Counted from the stretch's first letter, positions 51,096 through 60,000 are shown. The stretch is 64,000 nt of DNA from Bacteriovorax sp. PP10 (GCF_035013165.1 NZ_JAYGJQ010000001.1:1488001-1552000), one strand, 5' to 3'. Program-made: numbers and translations. Notes: a model not told the origin generated them from the sequence alone.

Positions 51096-51914
51096 ATGTC
51101 GATCACATTCAAAGATTTAGAGAACTTCATTGCCGTTGCTCATTCACGTACTTTGTCTGAAGCTTCGGAAAAGTTAGAGATGGCCCAGCCGTCTTTGTCC
51201 CTCGCTATCAAGAAGCTGGAGACTGAATTAAACCTGCCACTCTTTATTCGTGGAAGAAATGGGATCAAGCTTACACCTCAAGGACGAATGATCCTTCCTG
51301 AGGCCCAGAGCGCTTTAAAACTGCTGTTTAAGATTAAGGGAGCTCCGGTTAACTTATCTTTTAAGATCGGATGCCATCCTTCAGTTGGAATGTTCTTATT
51401 AGGACGATTTTTAAAATCAATGAATCAGTTTTCTTCTAACTTAAGCCTGTCAGTTGTTAACGGGTCTTCAGCTGAGATTAATAAGAAAGTTGCCGAGGGA
51501 GAAGTGGACTTTGGACTGGTGATGAACCCGCTTCCGATTCCAGGTCTGATCACAAAACTGATTGGTGAAGATGACGTTGCAGTGTGGGAGTCGAGTAAAC
51601 GCTATAGCGACCGTTTGATTTACAATCCGGATATGATCCAGTCTTCAGCGATCATTTCCAGATGGAAAGGAGTGCCGGTCGAGCGAATTGAAGTGGCCAA
51701 TCTTGAACTCATTGCCAATCTGGTAGAGTCAGGAGCAGGGCTGGGGATTCTTCCTTCTCAGGTAGTTAAAGCTCAACGTCTGGGACTTCATAAGGTGGAA
51801 GGAACTCCTTCTTATAAAGACCGCCTGGCCTTGGTTTGTTACCCCGAAATTATTAAGTCTAAAGAAGGGAAGATCATTTTTGATGAACTCAAGAAGTCTT
51901 TTATCCAACTATAG
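51096..51914 (+). CDS. LysR-family regulator of the isonitrile region
   Basis: 272 residues. N-terminal winged helix-turn-helix (5-62: LENFIAVAHSRTLSEASEKLEMAQPSLSLAIKKLE) and a LysR substrate domain (about 88-270). It is shorter than most LysR proteins, which may affect effector binding, but no frameshift is visible. It is divergent from the isonitrile synthase gene and 68 bp upstream of the glycosyltransferase gene on the same strand, so it probably controls both. The effector may be the product or a precursor (inference). Weak ribosome-binding site. Confidence 0.9.
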   Translation: MSITFKDLENFIAVAHSRTLSEASEKLEMAQPSLSLAIKKLETELNLPLFIRGRNGIKLTPQGRMILPEAQSALKLLFKIKGAPVNLSFKIGCHPSVGMFLLGRFLKSMNQFSSNLSLSVVNGSSAEINKKVAEGEVDFGLVMNPLPIPGLITKLIGEDDVAVWESSKRYSDRLIYNPDMIQSSAIISRWKGVPVERIEVANLELIANLVESGAGLGILPSQVVKAQRLGLHKVEGTPSYKDRLALVCYPEIIKSKEGKIIFDELKKSFIQL

Positions 51915-51973
51915 CTTTTTACCTATATTAGTTATTCGAAGCATTGATTGTGTAATAATGAGCTAAAAGCTAT
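51911..51973 (+). other. inverted repeat spanning the LysR stop and glycosyltransferase leader
   Basis: ATAGCTTTT (51911-51919) and AAAAGCTAT (51965-51973), perfect 9-bp arms 45 bases apart. The right arm is 9 bp before the glycosyltransferase ATG, where the ribosome should bind, and no good Shine-Dalgarno is seen. It could limit translation of the glycosyltransferase. Confidence 0.35.
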
Positions 51974-51982
51974 TTAGTACGC

Positions 51983-53164
51983 ATGAAAGCAATTTATTAT
52001 AATATTTTTGGACTAGGACATATCAATCCCACTCTGCCTGTCGTTAAGGTCTTGAAGGAAAGTGGGGTTGAAATCATCTACCACTCATCACCTGAGCGTC
52101 GCGAGCTGATAGAGTCTGCTGGTGCAGAATTTATCAATTACGGATACGACGACTACAAAGCTTCTGATTTTAATCCAGGACAAAATTTTGTTTTGCAAAC
52201 CATTCCGGCAACGGTTGGGCTCCTTCCATTTTTAACTGAAGAGTTTGAAAGAGTTCGTCCGGATTTTATTATCTACGACTCTATGGCGATTTGGGGTTAT
52301 GTCCTAGGACTTATTTATAATATTCCTGCTTTTTGTACAGTGACGACATTTGCTCTTAGTGAAGAAGCAAAGCAGGAAATGTTCAAAAAACATGGAGTGG
52401 TGATAGATGAAGCGAACTTGCGCTCAATAGAATACTTAAAAGAAAAATACGATATTGAACTCTCTTTGAGTCAGTGTTTGGGTGCTTATGGAAAACATAA
52501 TATTGTTTTTACCTCTAAAGATTTTAATCCGCCAGTGAAAGAAGATTTTATATACGCGGGAGTCGTGGCCAAAACTAATCAAGAGAACACGATATTTTTA
52601 ATCGGGGTCTTAAAAGAAGTAGCAAAAAACAAAAAAATTATCACGATGGCCTTCGGAACGATTCTTTTGAAGCAAGACCCGGAACTCCTTTGTCTCTATA
52701 AGAAACTAATAGAGGCCTTTGCTGACGATGCAAACTATCAGCTTGTTTTAGGCGTTTCTTCAGAGGAGAATGTAAGGGCCTTGGGGGAACTTCCTGCCAA
52801 CATTTTAGCATTTCCGCATATCCCTCAAATTGAAGTTCTAAAATACACTGACTGCTTTATTAGTCATGGTGGAATGAATAGTATCAATGAGGCCCTTCAT
52901 TTTGGCGTTCCTTTGGTGGTCATTCCCTATAACAATGATCAATTTGGAAATTCTAAACGAGTGAATGATTTAAAGCTTGGTATTGAATTAAAAAAAGAGG
53001 CCATTTCAACGGAGTTGTTAAGACAAGCTGTTCTTACAGTCTTAGACAATGCCGAGATACAGAAAAATGTGAAGTTAATGAGTAAGTCATTTACTTCATG
53101 CAAAGGATTGGATGGAATTGTTAACTATATTAAAGATAATCTCTTCGACCATAGATCACATTAG
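51983..53164 (+). CDS. GT1-family (MGT/UGT-like) glycosyltransferase
   Basis: 393 residues of the GT-B fold. N-terminal acceptor domain starts with GLGHINPTLPVVKVLK (the usual GHxxP loop). The C-terminal donor domain has the GT1 signature: FISHGGMNSINEALHFGVPLV (H295-G-G) and IPYNNDQFGNSKRV, which binds the nucleotide sugar. It resembles macrolide and natural-product glycosyltransferases and is therefore expected to sugar-tag a small molecule. Next to the isonitrile genes, this recalls the glycosyltransferases of the rhabduscin and byelyankacin clusters. Sugar donor unknown. Its last 35 bp overlap the convergent HAD gene. Confidence 0.9.
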   Translation: MKAIYYNIFGLGHINPTLPVVKVLKESGVEIIYHSSPERRELIESAGAEFINYGYDDYKASDFNPGQNFVLQTIPATVGLLPFLTEEFERVRPDFIIYDSMAIWGYVLGLIYNIPAFCTVTTFALSEEAKQEMFKKHGVVIDEANLRSIEYLKEKYDIELSLSQCLGAYGKHNIVFTSKDFNPPVKEDFIYAGVVAKTNQENTIFLIGVLKEVAKNKKIITMAFGTILLKQDPELLCLYKKLIEAFADDANYQLVLGVSSEENVRALGELPANILAFPHIPQIEVLKYTDCFISHGGMNSINEALHFGVPLVVIPYNNDQFGNSKRVNDLKLGIELKKEAISTELLRQAVLTVLDNAEIQKNVKLMSKSFTSCKGLDGIVNYIKDNLFDHRSH

Positions 53165-53801
53165 CTGTGACTGCCTTTAAACGAGCAGGAGATTGGTGTC
53201 CATCGGCCAGAAGTAAACAGTTAAGCCCAAGTTCTCTGGCCACTTCAAAATCATGGATGGTATCGCCAATGAGAATTGTTTTTTCCGGCCTGAGATCAGC
53301 GTGTTTAATTAATTCCATACCACGTGAAATTTTTCCAGAAGCGTAGTGATCATTAACTCCAAATCTTTCATTGAAGAGATGATCGACTTTAAAGTGGGTC
53401 GTGATGGAGTCGAGATGCCATTGAGAGACAGCAGAGAGAATAAACTGATTTTTTGTTTTTTTAATTTCTTCCAGAAGGTTTGCAGTTTCTGGAAATAAGG
53501 AAGAGTTAAGAACGATGTTGAGATTATAGTCTTTTACGTATTGGTCTCTGATTTCTTCAAACGTATTTTTTTCAAGATCAAGACCCAGATGAGAGTAGTA
53601 TTTTCTGACAGGGAAATCAAAAATCTCTCTATACTTTTGGGCCGTAATAACTGAGGCATTGTACTTAGGAAGAAGTTTATTAATACAGGCAACGGCCGTA
53701 TCGACGTCGTCAATCAAAGTGCCGTTCCAGTCCCAGATGATATTGTCGTAGTTTTTTACGAATTCTAAAATTTGGTGATTCACTTCTTTAAAATTGGCCA
53801 T
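53130..53801 (-). CDS. HAD-family phosphatase-like protein
   Basis: 223 residues resembling phosphoglycolate phosphatase. Motif I is WDWNGTLID: nucleophile D24 is present, but the second Asp (general acid) is Asn (N26), a variant seen in part of the family. Motif II SAVSQW (Ser at the start of the strand), Lys region around 160 and motif IV GDTIHDFEVA with two Asp are normal. So hydrolase activity is likely but the acid step may differ. Cytoplasmic; substrate unknown. It converges on the glycosyltransferase with a 35-bp overlap and is probably not part of the isonitrile set. Confidence 0.85.
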   Translation of the reverse strand: MANFKEVNHQILEFVKNYDNIIWDWNGTLIDDVDTAVACINKLLPKYNASVITAQKYREIFDFPVRKYYSHLGLDLEKNTFEEIRDQYVKDYNLNIVLNSSLFPETANLLEEIKKTKNQFILSAVSQWHLDSITTHFKVDHLFNERFGVNDHYASGKISRGMELIKHADLRPEKTILIGDTIHDFEVARELGLNCLLLADGHQSPARLKAVTANVIYGRRDYL

Positions 53802-53861
53802 AGTCAGTCTTGGTTAAAGGACGATTCTCAATAATCTACTGAATAAATTGATCATCGTCAA

Positions 53862-53886
53862 AAGGCCAGGCCTGAAACCTGGCCTT
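53862..53886 (-). terminator. terminator of the OYE gene
   Basis: AAGGCCAGG (53862-53870), loop of 7, CCTGGCCTT (53878-53886). On the minus strand, TTT follows just after the OYE stop at 53893; on + cgcttttt follows. Confidence 0.7.
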
Positions 53887-53892
53887 CGCTTT

Positions 53893-54933
53893 TTAGTAAT
53901 CTGTATATCCGGCCTCATCATTAGCATAAATCGTCGCCATATTCGTTGGCGTAAGAGGAATGTCCTCTCTTAACTTTCTAGCTAAATCTGGGTTTGAAAT
54001 AAAACTCATTCCCCATGAAGCCGCAGTCGCGCGACCTTCTTTAATTAAAGTTTCGGCCGTTTTTTTATCTAAACCTTGGTTGATAATATATGGACCACCA
54101 AAGGCCTCTTTAATTTTATCACCTAAATATCCTGGACCTTGCGCTTCTCTTGAGAAAATAAAAGCTAATTTTCTTTTTCCCAACTCAGACGCCAGGTATG
54201 TGAATGTCGCTTCAGGATTTGAGTCTCCCATGGTGTGAGAGTCCATGCGAGGAGCGATATGGTATCCAACATTTTGTGGATGCCACACAGTCGTAATAGC
54301 ATCGACAACTTCTAGTGCAAGTCTTGCTCTGTTTTCAATACTACCACCGTACTGGTCTGTTCTTTTATTTGTACTGTCTTGAAGGAATTGATCAAGCAGA
54401 TATCCGTTAGCACCGTGAATTTCTACACCATCAAACCCAGCAAGTTTTGCATTAAGAGCACCAACTCTATAGGCCTCAACGATGCCAGCGATTTCTGAAG
54501 TTTCAAGAGCGCGTGGAGTGACATAAGATTTTTCAGGACGGACTAAACTGACATGTCCAAGGGCCGCGATCGCACTCGGTGCAACTGGAAGTTCACCATT
54601 TAAAAACATCGGATCAGAAATACGTCCTACGTGCCAAAGTTGCATCACGATGATTCCACCTTTTGCGTGAACAGCTTCAGTTATTTTTTTCCAACCTTCA
54701 ACTTGTTCCTGTAACCAGATTCCTGGAGTATTTGCATAGCCCACACCCATTGGCGTGACAGAAGTGGCCTCAGTAATAATAAGACCTGCAGTCGCTCTTT
54801 GAGCGTAGTACTTGGCCATAAGATCATTGGGAAGTCTTTCAACTCCTGCACGCGCACGAGTAAGAGGTGCCATAATAATTCTGTTAGCTAATTTTAAATT
54901 TCCAAGATCGATTGATTCAAATAGTACTGACAT
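53893..54933 (-). CDS. Old Yellow Enzyme family NADH:flavin oxidoreductase
   Basis: 346 residues with the OYE barrel: NRIIMAPLTRARAG (FMN and substrate loop), MQLWHVGRIS, the FDGVEIHGANGYLLDQFLQ segment with catalytic His-Asn, DQYGGSIENRARL, and the C-terminal Y-x-x-x-x-x-x-Y-T-D-Y. It reduces activated alkenes, quinones or nitroesters with NAD(P)H and FMN (NemA/YqjM-type). AAAGGAA precedes the ATG. Single gene with its own terminator; stress or detoxification role by family. Not linked by position to the isonitrile genes beyond closeness. Confidence 0.93.
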   Translation of the reverse strand: MSVLFESIDLGNLKLANRIIMAPLTRARAGVERLPNDLMAKYYAQRATAGLIITEATSVTPMGVGYANTPGIWLQEQVEGWKKITEAVHAKGGIIVMQLWHVGRISDPMFLNGELPVAPSAIAALGHVSLVRPEKSYVTPRALETSEIAGIVEAYRVGALNAKLAGFDGVEIHGANGYLLDQFLQDSTNKRTDQYGGSIENRARLALEVVDAITTVWHPQNVGYHIAPRMDSHTMGDSNPEATFTYLASELGKRKLAFIFSREAQGPGYLGDKIKEAFGGPYIINQGLDKKTAETLIKEGRATAASWGMSFISNPDLARKLREDIPLTPTNMATIYANDEAGYTDY

Positions 54934-55293
54934 ATGTTTCCTTTGAGATATGTGGATTCTAGTCTTGTCATCTTAATCCTAATTTTAAAAATAGGGAATG
55001 TTGTATAGGGGAATGTTAGTGGCAACGATTCTGTAGTCTAGTAACAGAATTGTGCCTAATTTGAGCAGAGGAGAAGTAAACTCGAGGTAACTTGCTAAGT
55101 GAGAATTGAATCTCTGCCATTGTAGAGAGTCGTAAAATTTCTATTTTAACGGGGCATAATAGGAATTTTTTACTAAAGAGCTTTTGTTACCAATTTGTTA
55201 TCTACTTAACATCAGAAGCATTCTGCTCCAGTAAATGTTGGCATGAATTATGTAATAGTAATGATGTGAATAAACCACTGGAATGGAGCTACT
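54934..55293. other. 360-bp gene-free stretch
   Basis: No gene seen. It serves as promoter region for the OYE gene (minus) and the hibernation-factor-like gene (plus). A TTGGCA box at 55238-55243 lies 16-17 bases before a TAATGA-like -10 and is a candidate promoter for the latter; GGAG precedes its ATG. Confidence 0.4.
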
Positions 55294-55608
55294 ATGAATA
55301 TTCAAATCAACACAGACAATCACATTGATGGAGGTCAGAAATTTTCTGATTATGTAAGCGGAGTTGTCTCATCAGCATTTCACCGTTTTAGTAATCAGCT
55401 TACTCATGTTGATGTGCACTTTAGCGATCAAAATAGTTCGAACAAAGCTGGATCGAATGATAAGCGCTGTATGATTGAAGTCCGTATTACAGGAAGAAAA
55501 TCAACTGCTGTCACAAGTGATGCAAGTTCAATTGATGAGGCGCTGATCGGAGCAACTGAAAAAATGAAACACTCTATCGAGAGCACTCTCGGTCGAGCTA
55601 ACTACTAG
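55294..55608 (+). CDS. HPF/RaiA-type ribosome hibernation factor-like protein, short form
   Basis: 104 residues resembling the S30AE/sigma-54 modulation fold: strands with the central HVDVHFSDQNSSNKAG and KRCMIEVRI, and a DASSIDEALIGATEKMKHSIESTL helix. Short forms inactivate 70S ribosomes as 100S dimers or hibernating units. The match to the basic residues that clamp 16S rRNA is only partial (fewer Lys/Arg than typical), so a distant, possibly different role is possible. GGAG stands before the ATG. It is followed 12 bp later by a coiled-coil protein, likely co-transcribed. Confidence 0.75.
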   Translation: MNIQINTDNHIDGGQKFSDYVSGVVSSAFHRFSNQLTHVDVHFSDQNSSNKAGSNDKRCMIEVRITGRKSTAVTSDASSIDEALIGATEKMKHSIESTLGRANY

Positions 55609-55620
55609 AAAGGAAAATGT

Positions 55621-55827
55621 ATGGACACTTTAGAAGACTTAAGAATTAAGAGTCAAAAAATTAGAGAAAGAATTGAACAGATCGAGTTGGAATTAAGACA
55701 ACCGCTTATGACCAATCCTGATGACAGCGCAGCTGAAGAGGGAACTCGTGAAGTCACATATAGACTTTATCAGGTTGAAAAAGAAAACTTAGCAAAAATA
55801 GAAGCTGATATTTTAGAATTAGCATAA
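55621..55827 (+). CDS. small coiled-coil protein
   Basis: 68 residues. Two helical, charged halves (LRIKSQKIRERIEQIELELRQP and YRLYQVEKENLAKIEADILELA) joined by a short acidic loop, giving an antiparallel coiled coil like DksA or GreA fingers, but no zinc or catalytic residues are seen. AAAGGAAA stands before the ATG; 12 bp behind the hibernation-factor-like gene, so the two are probably a functional pair. I do not recognise a family. Confidence 0.65.
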   Translation: MDTLEDLRIKSQKIRERIEQIELELRQPLMTNPDDSAAEEGTREVTYRLYQVEKENLAKIEADILELA

Positions 55828-55857
55828 AAAAAAGGGCGATTTAAATCGCCCTTTTTT
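55828..55857. terminator. perfect-palindrome intrinsic terminator
   Basis: AAAAAAGGGCGATTT (55828-55842) followed by its exact complement AAATCGCCCTTTTTT (55843-55857). Works in both directions, ending the hibernation-factor operon and the convergent lipoprotein gene. Confidence 0.92.
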
Positions 55858-55866
55858 ATAGTGAAA

Positions 55867-56340
55867 CTAGAAGCCTCTTAAACGATTTTCGATAACTGCC
55901 TTATAGATCATTTTGTCTTGTGTTGTAGCTGTTGGAGCAATGATTTTTCTTACTTCAGCTGCATTTCTAAAACCATTAGCTAATCTTTTTTTATCCAGAG
56001 CTGTAATCTTATTCTTTAGAATATTGAATTCTTTCTGGCTCATTTTAGGTTCTAGTACAGTTTGAATCATAACAACTTTTGTTCTTTCAAGTTCATCTGT
56101 AAGAGCAGTATGTTCAGCGTGAGCTTTTTCTTCAAGTGCCATTAGCTTTTCTTTTTGTTCAGCAGAAAGAGATGAAGCTGCAATTTGCTCCTTAATTGTT
56201 CCTGTGATTGATTTTGTTTGAGAAGATGGAACTTCTTTAATTTCGTTTTCAACTTTTTGTTCAGTTGCTTTATTGTGAGCACAGCTTGAAATAATCAAGG
56301 CAGCTGCCAGAGTTGTTAATAGAGTAAGGTTCTTTTTCAT
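55867..56340 (-). CDS. small lipoprotein with LTXXQ-like helical domain
   Basis: 157 residues. Lipoprotein signal (LAAALIISSC, C20). The mature part is helical and Lys/Glu-rich with an LSAEQKEKLMALEEKAH segment like the LTXXQ motif of Spy/CpxP periplasmic chaperones. That is only a resemblance; two copies of the motif, as in Spy, are not clear. AGGAG stands 8 bases before the ATG. Single gene in the envelope; role unknown. Confidence 0.6.
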   Translation of the reverse strand: MKKNLTLLTTLAAALIISSCAHNKATEQKVENEIKEVPSSQTKSITGTIKEQIAASSLSAEQKEKLMALEEKAHAEHTALTDELERTKVVMIQTVLEPKMSQKEFNILKNKITALDKKRLANGFRNAAEVRKIIAPTATTQDKMIYKAVIENRLRGF

Positions 56341-56431
56341 ACGATCTCCTAATAAAAGTTATGAAACTAATATAGTCGATAATAAGAGAAAAAGAAGAGA
56401 ATAATATTCCGAGTGTAATGCTCGGGATACC

Positions 56432-57835
56432 TTAGAAAGGTGGATTGGTGATTAATTTGGCGCAAGCGGCAGGACCATCTGCGGCCCATGCAACCCCATA
56501 GTAGACGTTCATTATGTAGACGAAGACATCAGAACCAGAATAAAAACTTCCGCTTTCAACATCGAGCATCTGCAGGTTCGGCCTGCAAAGAAGCCCAAGG
56601 GTTTTCCTGAAAGCACTTGTGTCCGCACCGCCATCAAACATTATTTTCATATGTTGAAATTGAGCTTCATAAGTACTGCGTGCAAAAGAAGTAACTCTTG
56701 TTTGAGTAGGATCAGTAAGTTCTGTAATCAGGAAATGGTAATTCCAGGTTAAGGTCGTAGCGTAATCAACCTGATGAAGCCCAGCTTGAGAGTGGTTTAG
56801 AATAAAAGTGTCGTAATCAATCGCTGTTGGATGGCGTTGGTAATAGACATATTTATCAGACAAAGTCATAGATGTGAAAAGGTTGTTCGTAAATCCGACG
56901 GGAACTAACGTATCCCAGTCATCATGAATAACAAAAAGTGAGGCATCAAGCGATGCTAACTCTGGCCTTGAATACTTATCGTATCTGGTAGGCTGGCCAG
57001 CGAGTGCTTCAGTCGCTTTATCAAGACGTCTTTTATAAGGATCAAAAAAGGCCACATACTGAGCTCTCTTCGTTACGTCTGTAGTTAGTGTAGGAATTGA
57101 ATCCATGTAAGCGGAAAGTGCTTTTAAATCACTTACAGGATAAGACAGAGATATGGTTTTTGGTTTTAAGTTGTAGTTTGTAGCAGCGGCCTTTGATCCA
57201 TAAAGAACCCCAACGCCACCCCATGAGCCGCTATAAATACCAATCTTAGTTTTATCGACTACCGTTTTTGAATTTAAAAACCTGTACCCATCAACAACGG
57301 CCTGAACATCGCCGGCCACAGTTGTTCCAGAATAATAGCGTCCATAGACAATTAATGTGTGAAGCTTATTTGATGTGAACAAAGACATATTTTGAGCAGC
57401 AGTTAAATGCGAGATAGGTGTGTTGGCAATTTGCGAAGAAGTAGCAACGTTATAATAAGGCCCGTCTTCATCAGGTTGTCCGCCGGAAGCGAGAGCTGAC
57501 CATTTGGTATCTATAGCTTCACCACTCCAGTCAATACTCTCGTAAGGATAATAAACAATGACGGCCCCCGCAGTCGTATTAGTATCGTTAGGAATCCATT
57601 GCATATAAGTCGGAGTGTTGGACCCTGAAGTGGCCTTAATTAATTGGTATGTATGCGTGCCACTTGAAACATAACTTTCATCAGAAAGAACTGAGCTTGT
57701 AAATTGATCAGGGTCTACAACTGGGCCTGCTGGAGTGTCTATTTCTGTTGGTGTTGGTTTAGACGTAAAATTTAACTTACATGAAGTCACAAAACATAGG
57801 AGTGAGATAACTGTAATAAGCCTTTTCGTTGTCAT
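56432..57835 (-). CDS. alpha/beta-hydrolase-like lipoprotein
   Basis: 467 residues from the ATG at 57835 (the longer frame starts with TTG and adds nine polar residues). Lipoprotein signal (VISLLCFVTSC, C19). The mature part has an alpha/beta hydrolase core: the nucleophile elbow IYSGSWGGVGVL fits G-x-S-x-G, an ASLDASLFVIHDDWDTLVP segment gives the Asp, and LNHSQAGLH a possible His. Surface or periplasmic hydrolase or esterase; substrate unknown. A hairpin of 7 bp stands immediately before the ATG. Single gene, terminator not obvious. Confidence 0.65.
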   Translation of the reverse strand: MTTKRLITVISLLCFVTSCKLNFTSKPTPTEIDTPAGPVVDPDQFTSSVLSDESYVSSGTHTYQLIKATSGSNTPTYMQWIPNDTNTTAGAVIVYYPYESIDWSGEAIDTKWSALASGGQPDEDGPYYNVATSSQIANTPISHLTAAQNMSLFTSNKLHTLIVYGRYYSGTTVAGDVQAVVDGYRFLNSKTVVDKTKIGIYSGSWGGVGVLYGSKAAATNYNLKPKTISLSYPVSDLKALSAYMDSIPTLTTDVTKRAQYVAFFDPYKRRLDKATEALAGQPTRYDKYSRPELASLDASLFVIHDDWDTLVPVGFTNNLFTSMTLSDKYVYYQRHPTAIDYDTFILNHSQAGLHQVDYATTLTWNYHFLITELTDPTQTRVTSFARSTYEAQFQHMKIMFDGGADTSAFRKTLGLLCRPNLQMLDVESGSFYSGSDVFVYIMNVYYGVAWAADGPAACAKLITNPPF

Positions 57836-57855
57836 GTAAGTCTTTTCGGACTTAC
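57836..57855. promoter_or_regulatory. hairpin immediately upstream of hydrolase start
   Basis: GTAAGTC (57836-57842), six bases, GACTTAC (57849-57855), directly against the start codon at 57835. No Shine-Dalgarno is visible outside it, so it may affect initiation. Confidence 0.35.
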
Positions 57856-57903
57856 AAAACAAAAACTGAAGTATAGGGCCTTCTTAACAAAGAGGGTGTT
57901 TAC

Positions 57904-59880
57904 CTAAACTTGCTGATTAGGCAGTCTCAAGACAAAACAGGTGTTTGGAGAGTCGTTATCCAGGAAAATTTCTCCTAGATGGTTCTTAATAATAGTCAGG
58001 GAAAGACTTAATCCAAGTCCAGTCCCTTTACCAATCTCCTTCGTTGTGAAGAATGGTTGGAACATTTTACTTTGAGTTTCCAGAGGAATCCCATTTCCAC
58101 TATCAGTGATTTTAATTTCCAGGAAGCTGCCATTATTTTTAGCAGAAATTCTGATCCATTTATTATCACCAGGAAGAGGATCCACGGCATCGATGGCGTT
58201 GTTAAGAAGATTTAAAATGACCTGAGAGATTTCAATTTGTCTTCCTTCAAAAACTAAATTGGGGTCTAGCTCATCTTTGATCAGTGTAATCGAATGGTGC
58301 TTAAGTCTTTCTTTACAGAAACTCAAAATATCGTCGATCAAATGATCGAAAGAAACAATTTCAAAAGGATCATTTCGTCCATCGCGCGAGAAAGTTCTTA
58401 ATCCTTGAATGATTTTAGAAATGCGATCAACAGTAGAATCAATTTTCGATATTCCATTTTTAAAGATGGTACTTTCATCAGTCACATTCTTTTGCATCTG
58501 CAGAGCAGTCATTTTAATAATCGCCAGTGGATTATTAATTTCGTGAGCGATACCGCTGGCCATTTCACCCAGTGAAGCCATCTTGTTTGACTGAATCATC
58601 TGCAACTGAATTTTAAAGCGTTCAGTAATATCCTGAGTGGTTCCGATAATCTTAATAATTTTTCCGTTCTCATCCAGGATAGGGCGACCCTGTTGACTGA
58701 CTTCGCGAATTTCTCCATTCGCTCTGGTAATTTTGAAGTCCAGGAAGAATGTTTTATGTTGAGCTATCGTTGCATCCAGCTCTTTTTTAACTATGTCGTA
58801 ATCAGTAGGATGGACTTGTTGAATGAGTTCCCCAAGGTTGAGTTCAGAGCCTAATTCAAGACCAAAGATGCGATAAAATTCATCAGAAGCAATGACATTA
58901 TAATTTGCAACATCAAGCTCCCAGCTACCGATATGGGCAAGTTCCTGAGCTTCAGATAACTGCTTGGCGCGCACTTCAAGTTTTTCTTTTGCGATATCTC
59001 TTTCGCTGATGGCCTTCTCTAAGCTCTCAGTCATTTTGTTAAATGAAATCGCCAGCTGAATAAGCTCATCTTTTGTATCGAGTGGAGAAGTGATTTCAAT
59101 CGGCGTCGTCAGTGTTCCTTGCTCTACACGAATCGTTCCTAATTTTAAAACTTCAATGCGTTTTAAAATTTCTTTGGCGATGGAGAATGTAATCCAGACG
59201 GCAAAGATAAATCCCAACATGGTGATGGTGAAACTTACGTAGAAGAGCCATGATGTGGCCCAACGAACACCCTTACCTAAAACATTTGAGTACTGTTCTT
59301 CTAAGTAAGTTAATTTTTTATTGAGTTCATCAATTTTTAACAGGTAGGCATTGGCCAATTCAGGAGTCAGTTTTTTTTGCTGAACGAGAGAGTGAATTTC
59401 TTCGGCCACATCAATTAACTTTTGAACTTCGGCATCGCCTAAAGTCCAAAAACCAATAGATTGTTTGAAGTAACCTATATTTTGAAATCGTTTGAAAAGC
59501 TTGGCAACATCACGGGTTTCATCAGGATAGTTTTTTGCTTGAATAAGTCCGGCATCAACTTTTAGATAATCTGTATCGTCTTTTAAAAGTTCTTCGCGAA
59601 CAATGCGATCACCGACAGGAATTTTTACGTTCTCTAAAAATAATTGGTATTCTTCATCGCGCAGAGTGCTGGTGTACCTTGCTAAAAAGTAAGTCGCATC
59701 TTTTTGTCCCTTCGAATAAAAAGCTTCTCCGGCCACAAAAGCACGCACTGTCGAAAGAGTGCTCATGACGAAGTAATTCATTCCCATTAAAACAATAATG
59801 AGTGTTGAAAACACCAAAACAATGTGAATAAGTTTCCTTCTAATTGACAATGACAAACCCCAGCAAAATCGTAAACGCAT
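57904..59880 (-). CDS. PAS/HAMP sensor histidine kinase
   Basis: 658 residues from the ATG at 59880 (the longer frame starts with TTG and adds nine residues). Two membrane helices (about 18-38 and 215-240) enclose a periplasmic sensor domain; then a HAMP-like linker, a coiled region, a PAS domain (about 315-430, with GSWELDVANYNVIASDEFYRIFG), a HisKA box GIAHEINNPL (H446), and a HATPase with NLLNNAIDAV, DSGNGIPL and GTGLGLSLS. Autophosphorylates on H446; the partner response regulator is not in the window, so it is an orphan by position. Confidence 0.92.
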   Translation of the reverse strand: MRLRFCWGLSLSIRRKLIHIVLVFSTLIIVLMGMNYFVMSTLSTVRAFVAGEAFYSKGQKDATYFLARYTSTLRDEEYQLFLENVKIPVGDRIVREELLKDDTDYLKVDAGLIQAKNYPDETRDVAKLFKRFQNIGYFKQSIGFWTLGDAEVQKLIDVAEEIHSLVQQKKLTPELANAYLLKIDELNKKLTYLEEQYSNVLGKGVRWATSWLFYVSFTITMLGFIFAVWITFSIAKEILKRIEVLKLGTIRVEQGTLTTPIEITSPLDTKDELIQLAISFNKMTESLEKAISERDIAKEKLEVRAKQLSEAQELAHIGSWELDVANYNVIASDEFYRIFGLELGSELNLGELIQQVHPTDYDIVKKELDATIAQHKTFFLDFKITRANGEIREVSQQGRPILDENGKIIKIIGTTQDITERFKIQLQMIQSNKMASLGEMASGIAHEINNPLAIIKMTALQMQKNVTDESTIFKNGISKIDSTVDRISKIIQGLRTFSRDGRNDPFEIVSFDHLIDDILSFCKERLKHHSITLIKDELDPNLVFEGRQIEISQVILNLLNNAIDAVDPLPGDNKWIRISAKNNGSFLEIKITDSGNGIPLETQSKMFQPFFTTKEIGKGTGLGLSLSLTIIKNHLGEIFLDNDSPNTCFVLRLPNQQV

Positions 59881-60000
59881 TTTATGTAAGCAATGAGTTA
59901 GAGTCAAGTATTAGAGACAAAATAAGAATCATAGAAACATGATGAAGAATTATGATTTTCTTTCAATGCGTTTGTATGAAAAATAATCACTGTAAGTGCC

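Noticed and set aside
53130-54933. HAD and OYE genes as part of the isonitrile cluster
   Set aside because: They are on the opposite strand from the glycosyltransferase, have separate starts and a terminator between them, and fit general metabolism.
4982-57855. A shared regulator site with GTAAG...CTTAC arms at 4982, 31675 and 57836
   Set aside because: The spacers between the arms differ (about 12, 6 and 10 bases), so one dimeric protein would not fit all; chance is likely in an AT-rich genome.
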